64,000 nucleotides of DNA from Bacteroidales bacterium (GTDB taxonomy: Bacteria; Bacteroidota; Bacteroidia; Bacteroidales; UBA10428), in the NCBI GenBank assembly GCA_016928305.1, contig JAFGKY010000028.1, positions 1 to 64,000 of the forward strand, in the 5' to 3' direction. Numbering within the stretch: the stretch's first letter is position 1; each line of letters opens with the position of its first letter. The translations under genes and the position numbers were made by a program. The notes below the pieces were generated by a model. It worked only from the letters and a program-made list of their open reading frames with translations. It had not been told where the DNA came from and ran no database searches. Below, piece after piece: positions 51,184-61,368 of the stretch.

Positions 51184-51203
51184 ACAATAAATTCTTAATT
51201 TTG
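51175..51203 (+). promoter_or_regulatory. Promoter of the LTA-synthase-like gene
   Basis: TTG at 51175-51177 and TAATTTTG at 51196-51203 are 18 bases apart, one base shorter than ideal. The -33 box lies inside the 3' end of the antiporter gene, and the -7 is 22 bases before the start codon. Confidence 0.6.
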
Positions 51204-51225
51204 GCACTTTCATAATTCACAAATA

Positions 51226-53058
51226 ATGAAGGCACGCCTGCGTTTCTTATTCTTCTATCTGTTATTTTGGTTATTGTTGTTTATTATCGGCAAATTCGTT
51301 TTTTTGTTCTATCAATTCAACCAGTCATTTTCACTCCCTGTGGCCGACTGGTTCAATATTATCAGACACGGGCTGAAACTTGATCTTTCCACGCTTGGTT
51401 ATGCATCGATAATCCCTGTTCTTACCTTATCTGTAACATCTTTCTGGAAAGGCAAATTAGCATGCCGAATCATTAATATCTACACCCTTGTTGCTCTGTT
51501 TCTTTTTATACTGATATCGCTCAGCGATCTAATAATTTACAAGGCATGGTCGGTGCGGTTTGATGTTTCTCCATTGCAATACCTTGTCACACCCAGGGAG
51601 GTTGTTGCTAATCTGGCTTGGTATTATTTTATACTGCTGCTGGGAATAATATCCGTTATTTTCTGGCTGCTCTATTCAATTTACCGCAGGCGAATACATA
51701 ATTTTCTTCAAGAGGCTTCGAAGAGTGGGTGGAAATCCAGCCTGTTGTTCTTTATCCTGCTTCTTTTTCTTTTTCTGCCTATTCGTGGTGGGCTTCGTAC
51801 TACGCCCATTAATGTCAGCAGTGCTTATTTTCATAAGAACGTTTTCGCCAATCAGGCTGCGGTAAACGTAATGTGGAACTTTGGACAATCTGTTGTGAAT
51901 GGCAAAGAAACCCGTAATCCTTATATTTTCTACAAACATGAAGGCTATGAAATGAACCTAAAAAAATTGTACGATGCTGGTAATGAGCCTGTGAAAATTC
52001 TGAAACACGATCGTCCAACCATAATACTGGTGATGATGGAGACATTTACGGCCAAGCTGATTGAGCCCCTGGGAGGCACCCCGGGTGTAACACCAAACTT
52101 CAATCGGCTGGCCAGGGAAGGCGTGTTATTCGCGAATATGTATGCCAACGGCACACGCACGGACAGGGGTATGGTCTCCATTGTCAGCGGCTTTCCAACC
52201 ATTGAACCGTTAAGGGTATTACGATATCCCGAAAAGACATTGAATATGGCATTTCTTTCTCGAGATCTGATAAGGGAAGGTTATCATGCCTCATTCTATT
52301 ACGGTGGAGAGGTTGATTTTGCCAACATGAAATCATACCTGTTGAACGGTGGTTTTAATCCTATTTATTCCGAAAAGGATTTTTCATATTATCATGGCTA
52401 TCGGAGCAACTGGGGCGTACCGGATAATATTGCTTTTGACAAATTAGTGGATGAAGTTAACAGTCAAACCGGACCATGTCTGCATATGATGTTAACCCTC
52501 AGTAATCACGAACCATTTGATATACCGGTAGAACCACACTTCGGAGGTTTTCCTTTTCGGAACAAATTCTACAGTTCAGCATATTTTGCCGACAGTTGTC
52601 TTGGTGATTTTATTGCAAAAATGAAAAGCAGCAATCGTTGGGATAGTTGCCTCATTATATTGGTTGCTGATCACGGCAGCCCTTTCCCCGATTTTGATCA
52701 ATACCATGAACCCGGCAAGTACAAAATACCTATGCTTTGGCTGGGGGGAGCACTGAAAACAGATACGGTCATTACAAAATATTGCACGCAGTCGGATATC
52801 GCCGTAACCCTTCTTAAACAGCTGGGTATTGACAGCGATCATTATATCCTGGGCAAGGACATCCTGTCTCCCTCTTCGCGGTCTTTTGCTTTCTATTCTT
52901 TTATGGACGGCATGGCCATGATGACGGACAGCGTGTCTTTCGGCTTTGACTTTAAATCAAAAAACCTTCTGTTTTCAACCGGTGATGTCACAAGTGATCA
53001 TATCGGTTATATAAAGGCATTGCAGCAATATATCTATGATTATTACCTGTCTCTTTAA
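51226..53058 (+). CDS. LTA synthase family sulfatase-type membrane enzyme
   Basis: This 610-residue protein has four or five N-terminal membrane helices (up to about residue 200) and a periplasmic alkaline-phosphatase-like domain. MMETFTAKLI gives the metal-binding Glu, NGTRTDRGMVS the nucleophile Thr (about 308) and ILVADHGSPFPDFDQ the metal-binding Asp-His. LtaS polymerises glycerol phosphate in Gram-positives. In Gram-negative Bacteroidota the same family probably transfers phosphoethanolamine or phosphoglycerol to lipid A or glycans; this is inferred. It fits the envelope theme of the neighbourhood. Confidence 0.9.
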   Translation: MKARLRFLFFYLLFWLLLFIIGKFVFLFYQFNQSFSLPVADWFNIIRHGLKLDLSTLGYASIIPVLTLSVTSFWKGKLACRIINIYTLVALFLFILISLSDLIIYKAWSVRFDVSPLQYLVTPREVVANLAWYYFILLLGIISVIFWLLYSIYRRRIHNFLQEASKSGWKSSLLFFILLLFLFLPIRGGLRTTPINVSSAYFHKNVFANQAAVNVMWNFGQSVVNGKETRNPYIFYKHEGYEMNLKKLYDAGNEPVKILKHDRPTIILVMMETFTAKLIEPLGGTPGVTPNFNRLAREGVLFANMYANGTRTDRGMVSIVSGFPTIEPLRVLRYPEKTLNMAFLSRDLIREGYHASFYYGGEVDFANMKSYLLNGGFNPIYSEKDFSYYHGYRSNWGVPDNIAFDKLVDEVNSQTGPCLHMMLTLSNHEPFDIPVEPHFGGFPFRNKFYSSAYFADSCLGDFIAKMKSSNRWDSCLIILVADHGSPFPDFDQYHEPGKYKIPMLWLGGALKTDTVITKYCTQSDIAVTLLKQLGIDSDHYILGKDILSPSSRSFAFYSFMDGMAMMTDSVSFGFDFKSKNLLFSTGDVTSDHIGYIKALQQYIYDYYLSL

Positions 53059-53101
53059 CCCATAAACTTTGAAATAATATATAGTTTATGAATAATGCAG
53101 G

Positions 53102-54949
53102 TTAAGAAGTAAAGTACTGCATCTCAAAAAATTTGCGGTACTCACCGTTAAGTTCCATTAAACCTACATGATCACCTTTTTCAATAATTTTACCGTCTTT
53201 CAACACAAAAATCTCGTCGGCATTGACTATGGTAGAGAATCGGTGGGCAATGACAATGGAGGTCCGGTTCTTCATAAGCTGCAAGAGAGCATCCTGGACG
53301 AGTCTTTCGGATTCCGTATCAAGAGCTGAGGTGGCTTCGTCAAGGATCAGGATCGGCGGATTCTTCAGCACGGCGCGTGCAATGCTTATTCGTTGGCGTT
53401 GTCCTCCGGAAAGCTTGCACCCCCTGTCTCCGATACCGGTGTCATAGCCGTTCTCGGTGTTGACGATAAATTCGTGTGCATGGGCGACTTTTGCTGCCTC
53501 TATAATCTGTTCCGGGGTGGCTGAGTCAACGCCAAAGGCAATATTGTTGTAAAACGAGTCGTTAAACAATATCGGATCCTGAGTCACGACGCCCATAAGG
53601 CTTCGGATGTCGCTTATTTTATAATCACGGATATCAATTCCATCAATCCGAATCTGTCCGCTCACTGCATCGTACAGGCGAGGCAACAGATCAGCCAGGG
53701 TTGATTTTCCCGCTCCCGAATGTCCTACGAGAGCAATCATCCTGCCTTTTTTTACGGTCAGGTTTATTCCCTGAAGGACATAATCAGTCTTATATCTGAA
53801 ACTGACATCACGGTATTCGATGGTATCATTAAAAGAAGTTATGGGCCTGGCATCTTTTTTCTCGACTATCGTATTTTCAGCATTCAGGATGCGGTTTATA
53901 CGTTCCATGGATGCCAGTCCTTTCTGAATGCTGTAATACTCTGAAGAAAAAGCTTTTGCAGGATTGATAACGCTGTAAAAAACAGCCAGGTAAACCAGGA
54001 ACTTTTCGGGACCGAGCATGCTGGTTTCTGTTAGGATGAGGTACCCCCCGTACCACATCACGATAATGATGACTATGGTTCCCAGCAGCTCGCTGACCGG
54101 TGAGGCCAGATACCTCCTGATATAGATACGGTTCATGATTTTCCGGTACTCTTCAATCTGTTTCCTGAATTTTCCGGCTATCTTTTTCTCCGCAATAAAA
54201 GCCTTTATTATTTTCAATCCCGACAAGGTTTCCTCAATGGTGCACATGAATTCTCCCATCTTATTCTGACCCGCCATGGAATGCTTTCTAAGTGTTTTCC
54301 CGATTCTTCCGATGATCAGGCCTGCAATGGGGAATAACACAAAAACGAATACCGTTAGTTGCCAGCTCATAATGATCATGGTCACAACAAAAACCAGGAT
54401 CAGTATCGGGTTCTTAATCAGCATCTCAAGCGAATTGATCACCGATACTTCAACTTCCGTTACATCACCTGTAATTCTCGCAATGATATCACCTTTGCGT
54501 TCTTCGGAGAAAAAACCAACCGGCAAGGAAAGCGTTTTGCTGTATATTCTCATCCGGATGTCACGCACTACCGAGTTGCGCAGGAGAGCAATGTAATAGC
54601 TTGCCAGGTATGTAAAGCCTACTTTAAAAAGAACCATAAGGATAAGGAACAATCCGATGCAGATCAGAGCCTTTGCTGAGCCCTGGTTTTCCGATACCTG
54701 GGTAATAAGACAATAGATGTTGTGCTTTATTGCATGGCCCAGTGATTCTATTGACCCGGTGGCACTTTTAAAGGAAATATATCCGTATGCTTTTTCTTCG
54801 AGCTTGAAAAGAATCTTAAGCAATGGAATCATGGAAACCAGTGAAAAAACACTGAAAATGGCACTTAGAAAATTAAATGCCATGTTAAGGAAAATGTTCT
54901 TTTTGTATGGAAGCAAATATTTACCGATGGTCTTAAAAAAAACTTTCAT
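53102..54949 (-). CDS. ABC exporter, MsbA-like
   Basis: This 615-residue half-transporter has six N-terminal membrane helices and a nucleotide-binding domain with Walker A GHSGAGKST (near 410), signature LSGGQRQRISIARA and Walker B ILILDEATSALD. It is likely to flip lipid A or lipid-linked precursors across the inner membrane as a homodimer. Its start overlaps the stop of the glycosyltransferase upstream by 4 bases (54946-54949), so translation is coupled. Third gene of purB - glycosyltransferase - exporter, which supports an envelope role, though the lipid substrate is not set by sequence. Confidence 0.93.
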   Translation of the reverse strand: MKVFFKTIGKYLLPYKKNIFLNMAFNFLSAIFSVFSLVSMIPLLKILFKLEEKAYGYISFKSATGSIESLGHAIKHNIYCLITQVSENQGSAKALICIGLFLILMVLFKVGFTYLASYYIALLRNSVVRDIRMRIYSKTLSLPVGFFSEERKGDIIARITGDVTEVEVSVINSLEMLIKNPILILVFVVTMIIMSWQLTVFVFVLFPIAGLIIGRIGKTLRKHSMAGQNKMGEFMCTIEETLSGLKIIKAFIAEKKIAGKFRKQIEEYRKIMNRIYIRRYLASPVSELLGTIVIIIVMWYGGYLILTETSMLGPEKFLVYLAVFYSVINPAKAFSSEYYSIQKGLASMERINRILNAENTIVEKKDARPITSFNDTIEYRDVSFRYKTDYVLQGINLTVKKGRMIALVGHSGAGKSTLADLLPRLYDAVSGQIRIDGIDIRDYKISDIRSLMGVVTQDPILFNDSFYNNIAFGVDSATPEQIIEAAKVAHAHEFIVNTENGYDTGIGDRGCKLSGGQRQRISIARAVLKNPPILILDEATSALDTESERLVQDALLQLMKNRTSIVIAHRFSTIVNADEIFVLKDGKIIEKGDHVGLMELNGEYRKFFEMQYFTS

Positions 54950-55902
54950 TGATTTACCAGGATATAATTTTTAAATTTCCCGAGCTTTCTTCCGCCCAGA
55001 AGTTTGTTCTCTATCCAGCTCAGTATAACATACTTTGTCTTTTCATGTTTGATGGGATTCCTGCTTACTATCTTTCCTCCGGAGTATCTCAGCTTATGAG
55101 CCCAGTTAAATTGTTGTATCCATTCATTCATAACGGACGGATGTGAGCCGTAGTATTTTTCCGAATTGTTCAGGTTTCCATAGTCAAAATCACCTTTGTA
55201 AAAAAGTTGTTTTTCAAGCTGGCTGACGGCTTTAAACCCTTTATGATTGATGTTGAAATGCTTTATCTTGCTGTTCATCAGTTCAGGCGGCCGAACCCAT
55301 CCGTAATGAAAAATACGTGCCTGTGCTCTGGCAACGTTAAGTTTGAAAGTATTCTCCTGTTGACGGTAATGAATTCCATCGAAACCGGGAATTCGCCTGA
55401 AAGACTGCGCTGATTCCCAGGAATGAATTTCAGGATCATTACGAATAATCCGGATTTCCCGGTTATACCAGCAATGTCCTTTCTGATAATGGTTATAGTC
55501 ACCCCAGAAATGGATGTAGTCAAATAGCAGGCCTTCAACTATCTTTTCATGCAACAGATCCTGGCATCGTTTACGGATTACAGGCAAATCATCTTCGTGA
55601 ACGACTTCATCCGACTGCAGATAGAATAACCAGTCGCCTTTGCAGTATCCTTTTGCTATATCGGTTTGATGAGCATGTTCCATACCCTTTGGGTATTTTT
55701 CAATATCCCACACGGTGTCAATGATTCTTATTTTGGGATCTCCAATGGACATTATTTCCTGACGTGTAGTGTCGTCGGCATCACTATCACCCAGAACAAC
55801 AATAAACTCATTAACAATTGGCAGTATACTCATTACTGCCTGCTTCATCGGGTAATAAAGCTTGCGGGCATTTTTCCCCATTGTAAAACCACTGATCGTC
55901 AT
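54946..55902 (-). CDS. GT2-like glycosyltransferase
   Basis: This 318-residue protein has a GT-A-like N-terminal half: IVNEFIVVLGDSDADDTTRQ with a DxD and FYLQSDEVVHEDDL (second acidic site), which resemble the WaaE-type and lipopolysaccharide core transferases. The C-terminal half, with WYNREIRIIRND and PELMNSKIKHFNINHKG, has no known motif. It is soluble and lacks membrane segments. The gap to purB is 15 bases, and it is coupled to the exporter by a 4-base overlap. A role in glycan assembly for the exported lipid is likely but inferred. Confidence 0.8.
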   Translation of the reverse strand: MTISGFTMGKNARKLYYPMKQAVMSILPIVNEFIVVLGDSDADDTTRQEIMSIGDPKIRIIDTVWDIEKYPKGMEHAHQTDIAKGYCKGDWLFYLQSDEVVHEDDLPVIRKRCQDLLHEKIVEGLLFDYIHFWGDYNHYQKGHCWYNREIRIIRNDPEIHSWESAQSFRRIPGFDGIHYRQQENTFKLNVARAQARIFHYGWVRPPELMNSKIKHFNINHKGFKAVSQLEKQLFYKGDFDYGNLNNSEKYYGSHPSVMNEWIQQFNWAHKLRYSGGKIVSRNPIKHEKTKYVILSWIENKLLGGRKLGKFKNYILVNQ

Positions 55903-55917
55903 TGCTGCCTTTTTGTT

Positions 55918-57261
55918 TTATTTTCCTGTATATGTCAATGGGGTAAGTTTAAGGAGTTCTTCCTTTACTTCCGTTCGCAGATCGAGGTTATTAATAAAAG
56001 CAACAAGCGTTTCCCGGTTTATGGGTTTGTTGTGCCGTGTAAGATCCTTCAAAGCTTCGTATGGTCTGGGGTATCCTTCACGGCGCAAAATGGTCTGGAT
56101 ACCCTCGGTTACCACTGCCCAGTTATTGCTCAGATCCCTGTCGATGACTTCCTTATTCAGCAGCAATTTATCAAGTCCTTTCAGCAGTGAATGAAAGGCT
56201 ATTACCGAATGGGCAAAGGGTACCCCTATGTTACGAAGAACGGTTGAATCGGTAAGATCACGTTGCAGCCTTGACACGGGTAGTTTGGCTGCAAGATGTT
56301 CAAAAATTGCATTGGCCAGACCCAGGTTGCCTTCTGAGTTTTCAAAATCGATCGGATTAACTTTATGTGGCATGGTGGATGAACCGACTTCCCCCGTTTT
56401 GATTTTTTGTTTGAAATATTCCATGGATATGTAACTCCAGCAATCGCGGTCGAGATCAATCAGGATGGTGTTTATACGCTTCATACAGTCAAAGATGGCC
56501 GCAAGGTTATCATAATGTTCGATCTGAGTTGTGGTCTGTGACCTTGTAAGACCAAGGATATCGTTCACAAAATGGTTGCTGAACCCGGTCCAGTCGGTAT
56601 CCGGATAGGCTGCATAATGAGCGTTTAAGTTCCCCGTAGCTCCTCCGAACTTGGCTGAGAACGGTACAGTTATAAGTTGATTTTTCTGAATTTCAAGTCT
56701 TTCGGCAAAGACATTTATTTCTTTTCCAAGCCTTGTTGGTGATGCAGGTTGACCATGCGTATATGCGAGCATGGCAACTTCTTTCCATTCTGATGCCAGT
56801 GTTTTAAGTTTTGCAATAACCTGTTCCAGCAGTGGATAATAGACTGCCTGCAGGGCATCTTTCAATGAAAGCGGGATGGCAGTATTGTTTATGTCTTGTG
56901 AAGTAAGGGCAAAATGAATAAATTCTTTAAAATGAGACAGGTTCAGGCTGTCGAATTTTTCTTTCAGAAAATATTCCACTGCCTTGACATCATGGTTGGT
57001 TGTTTTTTCTATACCTTTTATGTATTGTGCATCATTGGGAGTGAAATTTGAGTATATTTTCCTGAGGATTTCAAAATGCTGTGATTCAATTTGCCTTAGT
57101 TGAGGCAGCGGCAAATCGCATAATGCAATGAAATATTCAACTTCTACCATTACCCGGTACCGGATGAGGGCAAATTCGGAGAAATAAGCAGCACAGGCCA
57201 CCACTGTTTTTCTGTAACGTCCGTCAATGGGTGAAATAGCGGTTAATTTTGTAAGTTCCAT
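55918..57261 (-). CDS. purB: Adenylosuccinate lyase
   Basis: This 447-residue fumarase-superfamily enzyme acts twice in purine synthesis, on SAICAR and on adenylosuccinate, releasing fumarate. The start MELTKLTAISPIDGRYRK is the family N-terminus; a further 17 codons upstream are open but not conserved. Motifs are TTNHDVKAVEYFL, AYTHGQPASPTRLGKEI and GSSTMPHKVNPIDFENSEG (signature with the mobile catalytic Ser). It heads a same-strand trio with the glycosyltransferase and ABC exporter, but its metabolic link to them is only shared transcription. Confidence 0.96.
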   Translation of the reverse strand: MELTKLTAISPIDGRYRKTVVACAAYFSEFALIRYRVMVEVEYFIALCDLPLPQLRQIESQHFEILRKIYSNFTPNDAQYIKGIEKTTNHDVKAVEYFLKEKFDSLNLSHFKEFIHFALTSQDINNTAIPLSLKDALQAVYYPLLEQVIAKLKTLASEWKEVAMLAYTHGQPASPTRLGKEINVFAERLEIQKNQLITVPFSAKFGGATGNLNAHYAAYPDTDWTGFSNHFVNDILGLTRSQTTTQIEHYDNLAAIFDCMKRINTILIDLDRDCWSYISMEYFKQKIKTGEVGSSTMPHKVNPIDFENSEGNLGLANAIFEHLAAKLPVSRLQRDLTDSTVLRNIGVPFAHSVIAFHSLLKGLDKLLLNKEVIDRDLSNNWAVVTEGIQTILRREGYPRPYEALKDLTRHNKPINRETLVAFINNLDLRTEVKEELLKLTPLTYTGK

Positions 57262-57373
57262 AAAAACACTTTTTGATGCGTTAAAATTAAGAACAAATAC
57301 GCGAATAAACATCGTTAATCGGTTTTATAATGTTGCAAATTTTCTTTACCATTGTATCCTAAAATTCATTATT

Positions 57374-58804
57374 ATGTTCAGGAAATTATACACTGGTTAT
57401 AAGGCGATCCTGCTTTCTGCCATACTATACGTGATCCTGGCTTTTGTGCCCGATTCTTCTCTTTCTGAAGAAAAAGCATCCCTTTTACGACCCAGGGTTT
57501 ATGTATTTGAAATCCGGAAAGAAATAGCCAAACCCGTGTGGAGGGTTACACAGGAAGCATTCTCTGCCGCTGAAGAATGGAACGCCGATTACGTAATCCT
57601 GCACATCAATACCTATGGAGGAATGGTGAACATTGCCGATTCCATTCGGACAAAAATACTCAACAGCATGATTCCGGTGATTGGATTTATTGATAACCAG
57701 GCGATCTCAGCCGGAGCCCTGATATCCATAGCCTGTGATAGCCTGTATATACGACCTGGTGGTAGTATTGGAGCGGCAACGGTTGTAGACCAGTCCGGTA
57801 ATGTTGTTCCCGATAAGTACCAGTCGTTCATGCGTTCAACCATGAGAGCAACCGCAGAGTCGCATGGAAAAGATACGATTGTTTCCGGAAATGATACCAT
57901 TATCAGATGGCACCGCGATCCGCATATTGCCGAGGCCATGGTTGATCCGTCGTTGGTTGTTCCGGGACTTGATGATTCCCTGAAAGTGGTAACCCTGACG
58001 GCAGAAGAAGCATTGAAATGGAATTACAGTGAGGGTATTGCGTCCAGCATTGCTGAAGTACTGGAAAAAACCGGATTAAAGGATTGTGAACTGAAAGAAT
58101 ACCGGCCATCCGCTGTCGACAAGGTCATTGGCTTCCTTCTGAGTCCCGTGGTTCAGGGTATTTTAATCATGATCATGCTGGGAGGTATTTATTTTGAGCT
58201 GCAGACTCCGGGTATCGGTTTTCCCCTTGCTGCAGCAGGTGTTGCTGCCTTATTCTATTTTGCACCTCTCTACCTTGAGGGTTTGGCAGAGAACTGGGAA
58301 ATGCTCATATTCCTTGCCGGACTTATCCTTATTATCCTGGAAATATTTGTAATACCCGGCTTCGGGGTAGCAGGTATTTCCGGTATTGTTTTGATGGTTG
58401 CCGGCCTGACACTCAGCCTGGTGGATAATGTTGTTTTCAGGCTTGAAGGAATGGGTGCCCTGTGGCATTTGATCAAGGCCCTGATGACGGTGCTGGTTTC
58501 CTTGTTTTTGGCATTTATGTTATTTATACTGGGATCCAGACGGTTTGCCTTTTCCAAAACATTTAAAGGAATTGCCCTCGATACTACTCAACGTACAAAG
58601 GAAGGATATATCGGTATCGATACACGGCAAAAAGAGTTGATCGGAAAAACAGGAGTAGCTTATACCATTTTACGGCCATCCGGCATGGTGGAGATAGAAG
58701 GCGAGATTTATGATGCCAAAGCTGAGATAGGCTATATTGAAAAGGGCGATCCTGTTAAGGTCATTCGTGATGAAGCCGGACAGCTTTATGTTATTAAAAT
58801 ATAA
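57374..58804 (+). CDS. NfeD-like membrane-bound serine protease (ClpP fold)
   Basis: The frame is open from 57227 inside the purB region, but ATG 57374 gives a signal (KAILLSAILYVILAFVPDSS) and a 476-residue protein. Residues about 40-230 form a ClpP/S49-like protease domain with the Ser in NQAISAGALISIAC and the Lys of the dyad expected near 150-200. Then come several membrane helices (about 235-400) and a C-terminal OB-like domain (GKTGVAYTILRPSGMVEIEG). This is the long NfeD1b form, associated with stomatin in quality control of membrane proteins; no stomatin gene is beside it here. Next gene mltG starts 16 bases downstream. Confidence 0.9.
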   Translation: MFRKLYTGYKAILLSAILYVILAFVPDSSLSEEKASLLRPRVYVFEIRKEIAKPVWRVTQEAFSAAEEWNADYVILHINTYGGMVNIADSIRTKILNSMIPVIGFIDNQAISAGALISIACDSLYIRPGGSIGAATVVDQSGNVVPDKYQSFMRSTMRATAESHGKDTIVSGNDTIIRWHRDPHIAEAMVDPSLVVPGLDDSLKVVTLTAEEALKWNYSEGIASSIAEVLEKTGLKDCELKEYRPSAVDKVIGFLLSPVVQGILIMIMLGGIYFELQTPGIGFPLAAAGVAALFYFAPLYLEGLAENWEMLIFLAGLILIILEIFVIPGFGVAGISGIVLMVAGLTLSLVDNVVFRLEGMGALWHLIKALMTVLVSLFLAFMLFILGSRRFAFSKTFKGIALDTTQRTKEGYIGIDTRQKELIGKTGVAYTILRPSGMVEIEGEIYDAKAEIGYIEKGDPVKVIRDEAGQLYVIKI

Positions 58805-58820
58805 CCGGTATCCGGATCTT

Positions 58821-59867
58821 ATGCGTGGCTCTGTTATTATAAAATATATTCTTTATGGAATTCTCGTAGTATTTATAATCGCCGGGATCAAGGTATCGGA
58901 TATCTATCATAAAGCATACGGGGCCAATATATTTACACCCGATAAAAAACCTTATTATATTTATATCCCAACCGGATCTGAATCCGAAGATGTTTTCAGT
59001 ATACTGTACGATGCTAAACTGGTTAAAAACAGGCATACATTCGAATGGGTGGCGGAACGGAAGAACTACAGCAAACATGTGCATCCGGGGAAATACAAAA
59101 TCCGTAACAGGATGTCGAACAATGAGCTGATAAACATACTCAGAGCCGGATTACAGGAACCGGTCGAGGTAGTTATAAACAACATTCGCACATCGGAAGA
59201 TCTGGCATTAAAGGTAGCTGAACAGATCGAACCCGATACAGCAGCTATCCTAAGCCTTTTTCGTGACGATGCCTTTATTGAAGAATTAGGCTTTAATGCT
59301 TATACCATCATGGGAATGTTCATCCCCAATACCTATGAATGCTGGTGGAATCTTTCGGCTACTGGGTTTTTCGAACGAATGAAGAAAGAATACGATCGTT
59401 TCTGGAACTTTGAAAGGACGTACAAGGCTCAGCGTATTAATTTGACTACCAATGAGGTTATTACACTTGCTTCAATCATTGAAAATGAAACCAACAAACC
59501 CGAAGAGTACAGAAGAATAGCGGGCGTTTATATCAACCGGCTGGATAAAGGTATTAAACTGCAGGCTGATCCGACTGTGAAATATGCTTTGGGTGATTTT
59601 AGTATCCAACGGGTGTTAAAAAAACACACCGGTATAGAATCTCCTTATAATACATATAAATATTACGGTTTGCCTCCCGGCCCTATTGGCATGCCCTCTA
59701 TTCAGGCTATTGATGCTGTACTTGACTATGAGAAAAACGATTATCTGTATTTCTGTGCAAAAGAGGATTTTTCAGGATATCATAATTTTGCCCGCACGCT
59801 TGAACAACATAACAGAAATGCACGTTCATATCAGAAAGCTCTCAACCGGCGGAGAATATTAAAATGA
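58821..59867 (+). CDS. mltG: Endolytic murein transglycosylase MltG
   Basis: The open frame starts within nfeD at 58737, but ATG at 58821 (MRGSVIIKYILYGILVVF) gives a normal length of 348 residues with one N-terminal membrane helix. The YceG domain follows: VASIIENETNKPEEYRRIAGVYINRL has the catalytic Glu in the ENE motif (about 225), and LQADPTVKYALGD, SPYNTYKYYGLPPGPI and FCAKEDFSGYHNFARTLEQHN are conserved. It cleaves nascent glycan strands and sets their length. It is part of the nfeD-mltG pair. Confidence 0.95.
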   Translation: MRGSVIIKYILYGILVVFIIAGIKVSDIYHKAYGANIFTPDKKPYYIYIPTGSESEDVFSILYDAKLVKNRHTFEWVAERKNYSKHVHPGKYKIRNRMSNNELINILRAGLQEPVEVVINNIRTSEDLALKVAEQIEPDTAAILSLFRDDAFIEELGFNAYTIMGMFIPNTYECWWNLSATGFFERMKKEYDRFWNFERTYKAQRINLTTNEVITLASIIENETNKPEEYRRIAGVYINRLDKGIKLQADPTVKYALGDFSIQRVLKKHTGIESPYNTYKYYGLPPGPIGMPSIQAIDAVLDYEKNDYLYFCAKEDFSGYHNFARTLEQHNRNARSYQKALNRRRILK

Positions 59868-59942
59868 TTGAAAAAGATTAATTATAATAAATAGACATAT
59901 TACTTCATTCAATCCATAACCAAACCTCTGGAGACTCATACT

Positions 59943-61355
59943 ATGGACAGGATAAAATTCGGAACAGACGGATGGAGAGCTGTAATCGCCAAAGATTATA
60001 CCATAGCTTCGGTCGCAAAAGCAGCCTATGCAACAACCCTGTGGCTTACACGAAAGTATAAAAATCCTGCAGCGGTGATCGGTTATGATTGTCGTTTTGG
60101 GGGAGAAATGTTTATGGAAGCCGTTGCCAAAATACTTGCATCAAAAGGTATCCGGGTTTATATATCCGAGCAGTTTGTTTCCACACCCATGGTTTCGCTT
60201 GGTGTAGTAAAATTAAAGGCAAATTGTGGAATTATGATTTCTGCCTGCAACAGTCCGGTCAACTATAATGGTTACAGACTCAAAGGTGACCATGGAGGCC
60301 CGATGTTTGAAAAGGATGTAAAAGACATTGAAAACCTGATTAGCAGTGAAAATGAAATTGATCTTGAATTGCTTAACTGGAATTATATGCTGGAACAGGG
60401 TCTGATTCAGTACATCAACCTGGAAACCTTATATATTAAGGAGATTCGCGATAAATTTCCACTCGAGCGTATTCAGGAATCACAGCTTAAGTTTGCTTTT
60501 GACGCCATGTTTGGCAGTGGACAAAATATTATTAAAAAACTCCTGCCGGAAACTTATTTGTTGCATTGTGATGTGAATCCTGCATTTAACGGTATACCTC
60601 CGGATCCGGTTCGGAAAAATCTTCATGAACTGGCAGAACTGATGATTCATAACAAGGGCTTTGACTATGGTCTGGCCGTTGATGGTGATGCCGATTGCAT
60701 TGCCGTATTCGATGCAGATGGAAATTTCATCGATGCAAATCTGGTACTGCTGTTGCTGATTCATTACCTGGCCGGATACAAAGAGGAGAAAGGCAAGGTT
60801 GCAGCTGGTTTTTCGAGTACTGAGAAGGTGAAAAAGATATGCGACCATTATGAATTGCCGCTTATTCATACGAAAATCGGATTCAGGGAAATCGCAAAGA
60901 TCATGACGGAGGAAACCATAATGGTGGCAGGTGAAGAATCAGGCGGCATCGCTCTGGGCAATCACATACCTGAACGTGACGGATTGTGGGCAGGATTAAT
61001 GGTTGCTCAGGCTTTGGTTGACACAGGAAAATCATTGCGGCAGTTGCTGGATGAAGTATATTCAATAACCGGACCTTTTGCTTTTGAACGAATTGACCTT
61101 GAATTGAACCGCATCATGCGTACCCGGGTGATAGAAAATTGCAAAAACGAAGTTTATAAATCATTTAGTTCATTTAAGGTGAGTAGTACCGTTTCACTTG
61201 ACGGGTATAAATATTATTTCAGCGAAAATCAGTGGTTGCTGATAAGGGCTTCCGGAACAGAACCCGTTATCAGGCTTTATGCCGAGGCAGAGACACCTGA
61301 GATTACCCATGATATAATTACTGCAGCCAGAAATACCCTGATGAATGAGGATTAA
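59943..61355 (+). CDS. Phosphohexomutase homologue with altered active site
   Basis: This 470-residue protein has the four-domain fold of alpha-D-phosphohexomutases. The phosphate-binding RASGTEPVIRLYAE near the C-terminus, the sugar loop GEESGGIALG and KFGTDGWRAVIA at the N-terminus are intact. Two loops are changed. The phospho-serine motif TASHNP reads SACNSP (100-105), placing Cys102 where the phospho-acceptor Ser should be. The metal loop DGDADR reads DGDADC (247-252), so the Arg is Cys. It may be inactive, use cysteine phosphate or be specialised. It follows mltG by 75 bases. Substrate not assigned. Confidence 0.9.
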   Translation: MDRIKFGTDGWRAVIAKDYTIASVAKAAYATTLWLTRKYKNPAAVIGYDCRFGGEMFMEAVAKILASKGIRVYISEQFVSTPMVSLGVVKLKANCGIMISACNSPVNYNGYRLKGDHGGPMFEKDVKDIENLISSENEIDLELLNWNYMLEQGLIQYINLETLYIKEIRDKFPLERIQESQLKFAFDAMFGSGQNIIKKLLPETYLLHCDVNPAFNGIPPDPVRKNLHELAELMIHNKGFDYGLAVDGDADCIAVFDADGNFIDANLVLLLLIHYLAGYKEEKGKVAAGFSSTEKVKKICDHYELPLIHTKIGFREIAKIMTEETIMVAGEESGGIALGNHIPERDGLWAGLMVAQALVDTGKSLRQLLDEVYSITGPFAFERIDLELNRIMRTRVIENCKNEVYKSFSSFKVSSTVSLDGYKYYFSENQWLLIRASGTEPVIRLYAEAETPEITHDIITAARNTLMNED

Positions 61356-61368
61356 TGCGGTATATGAA

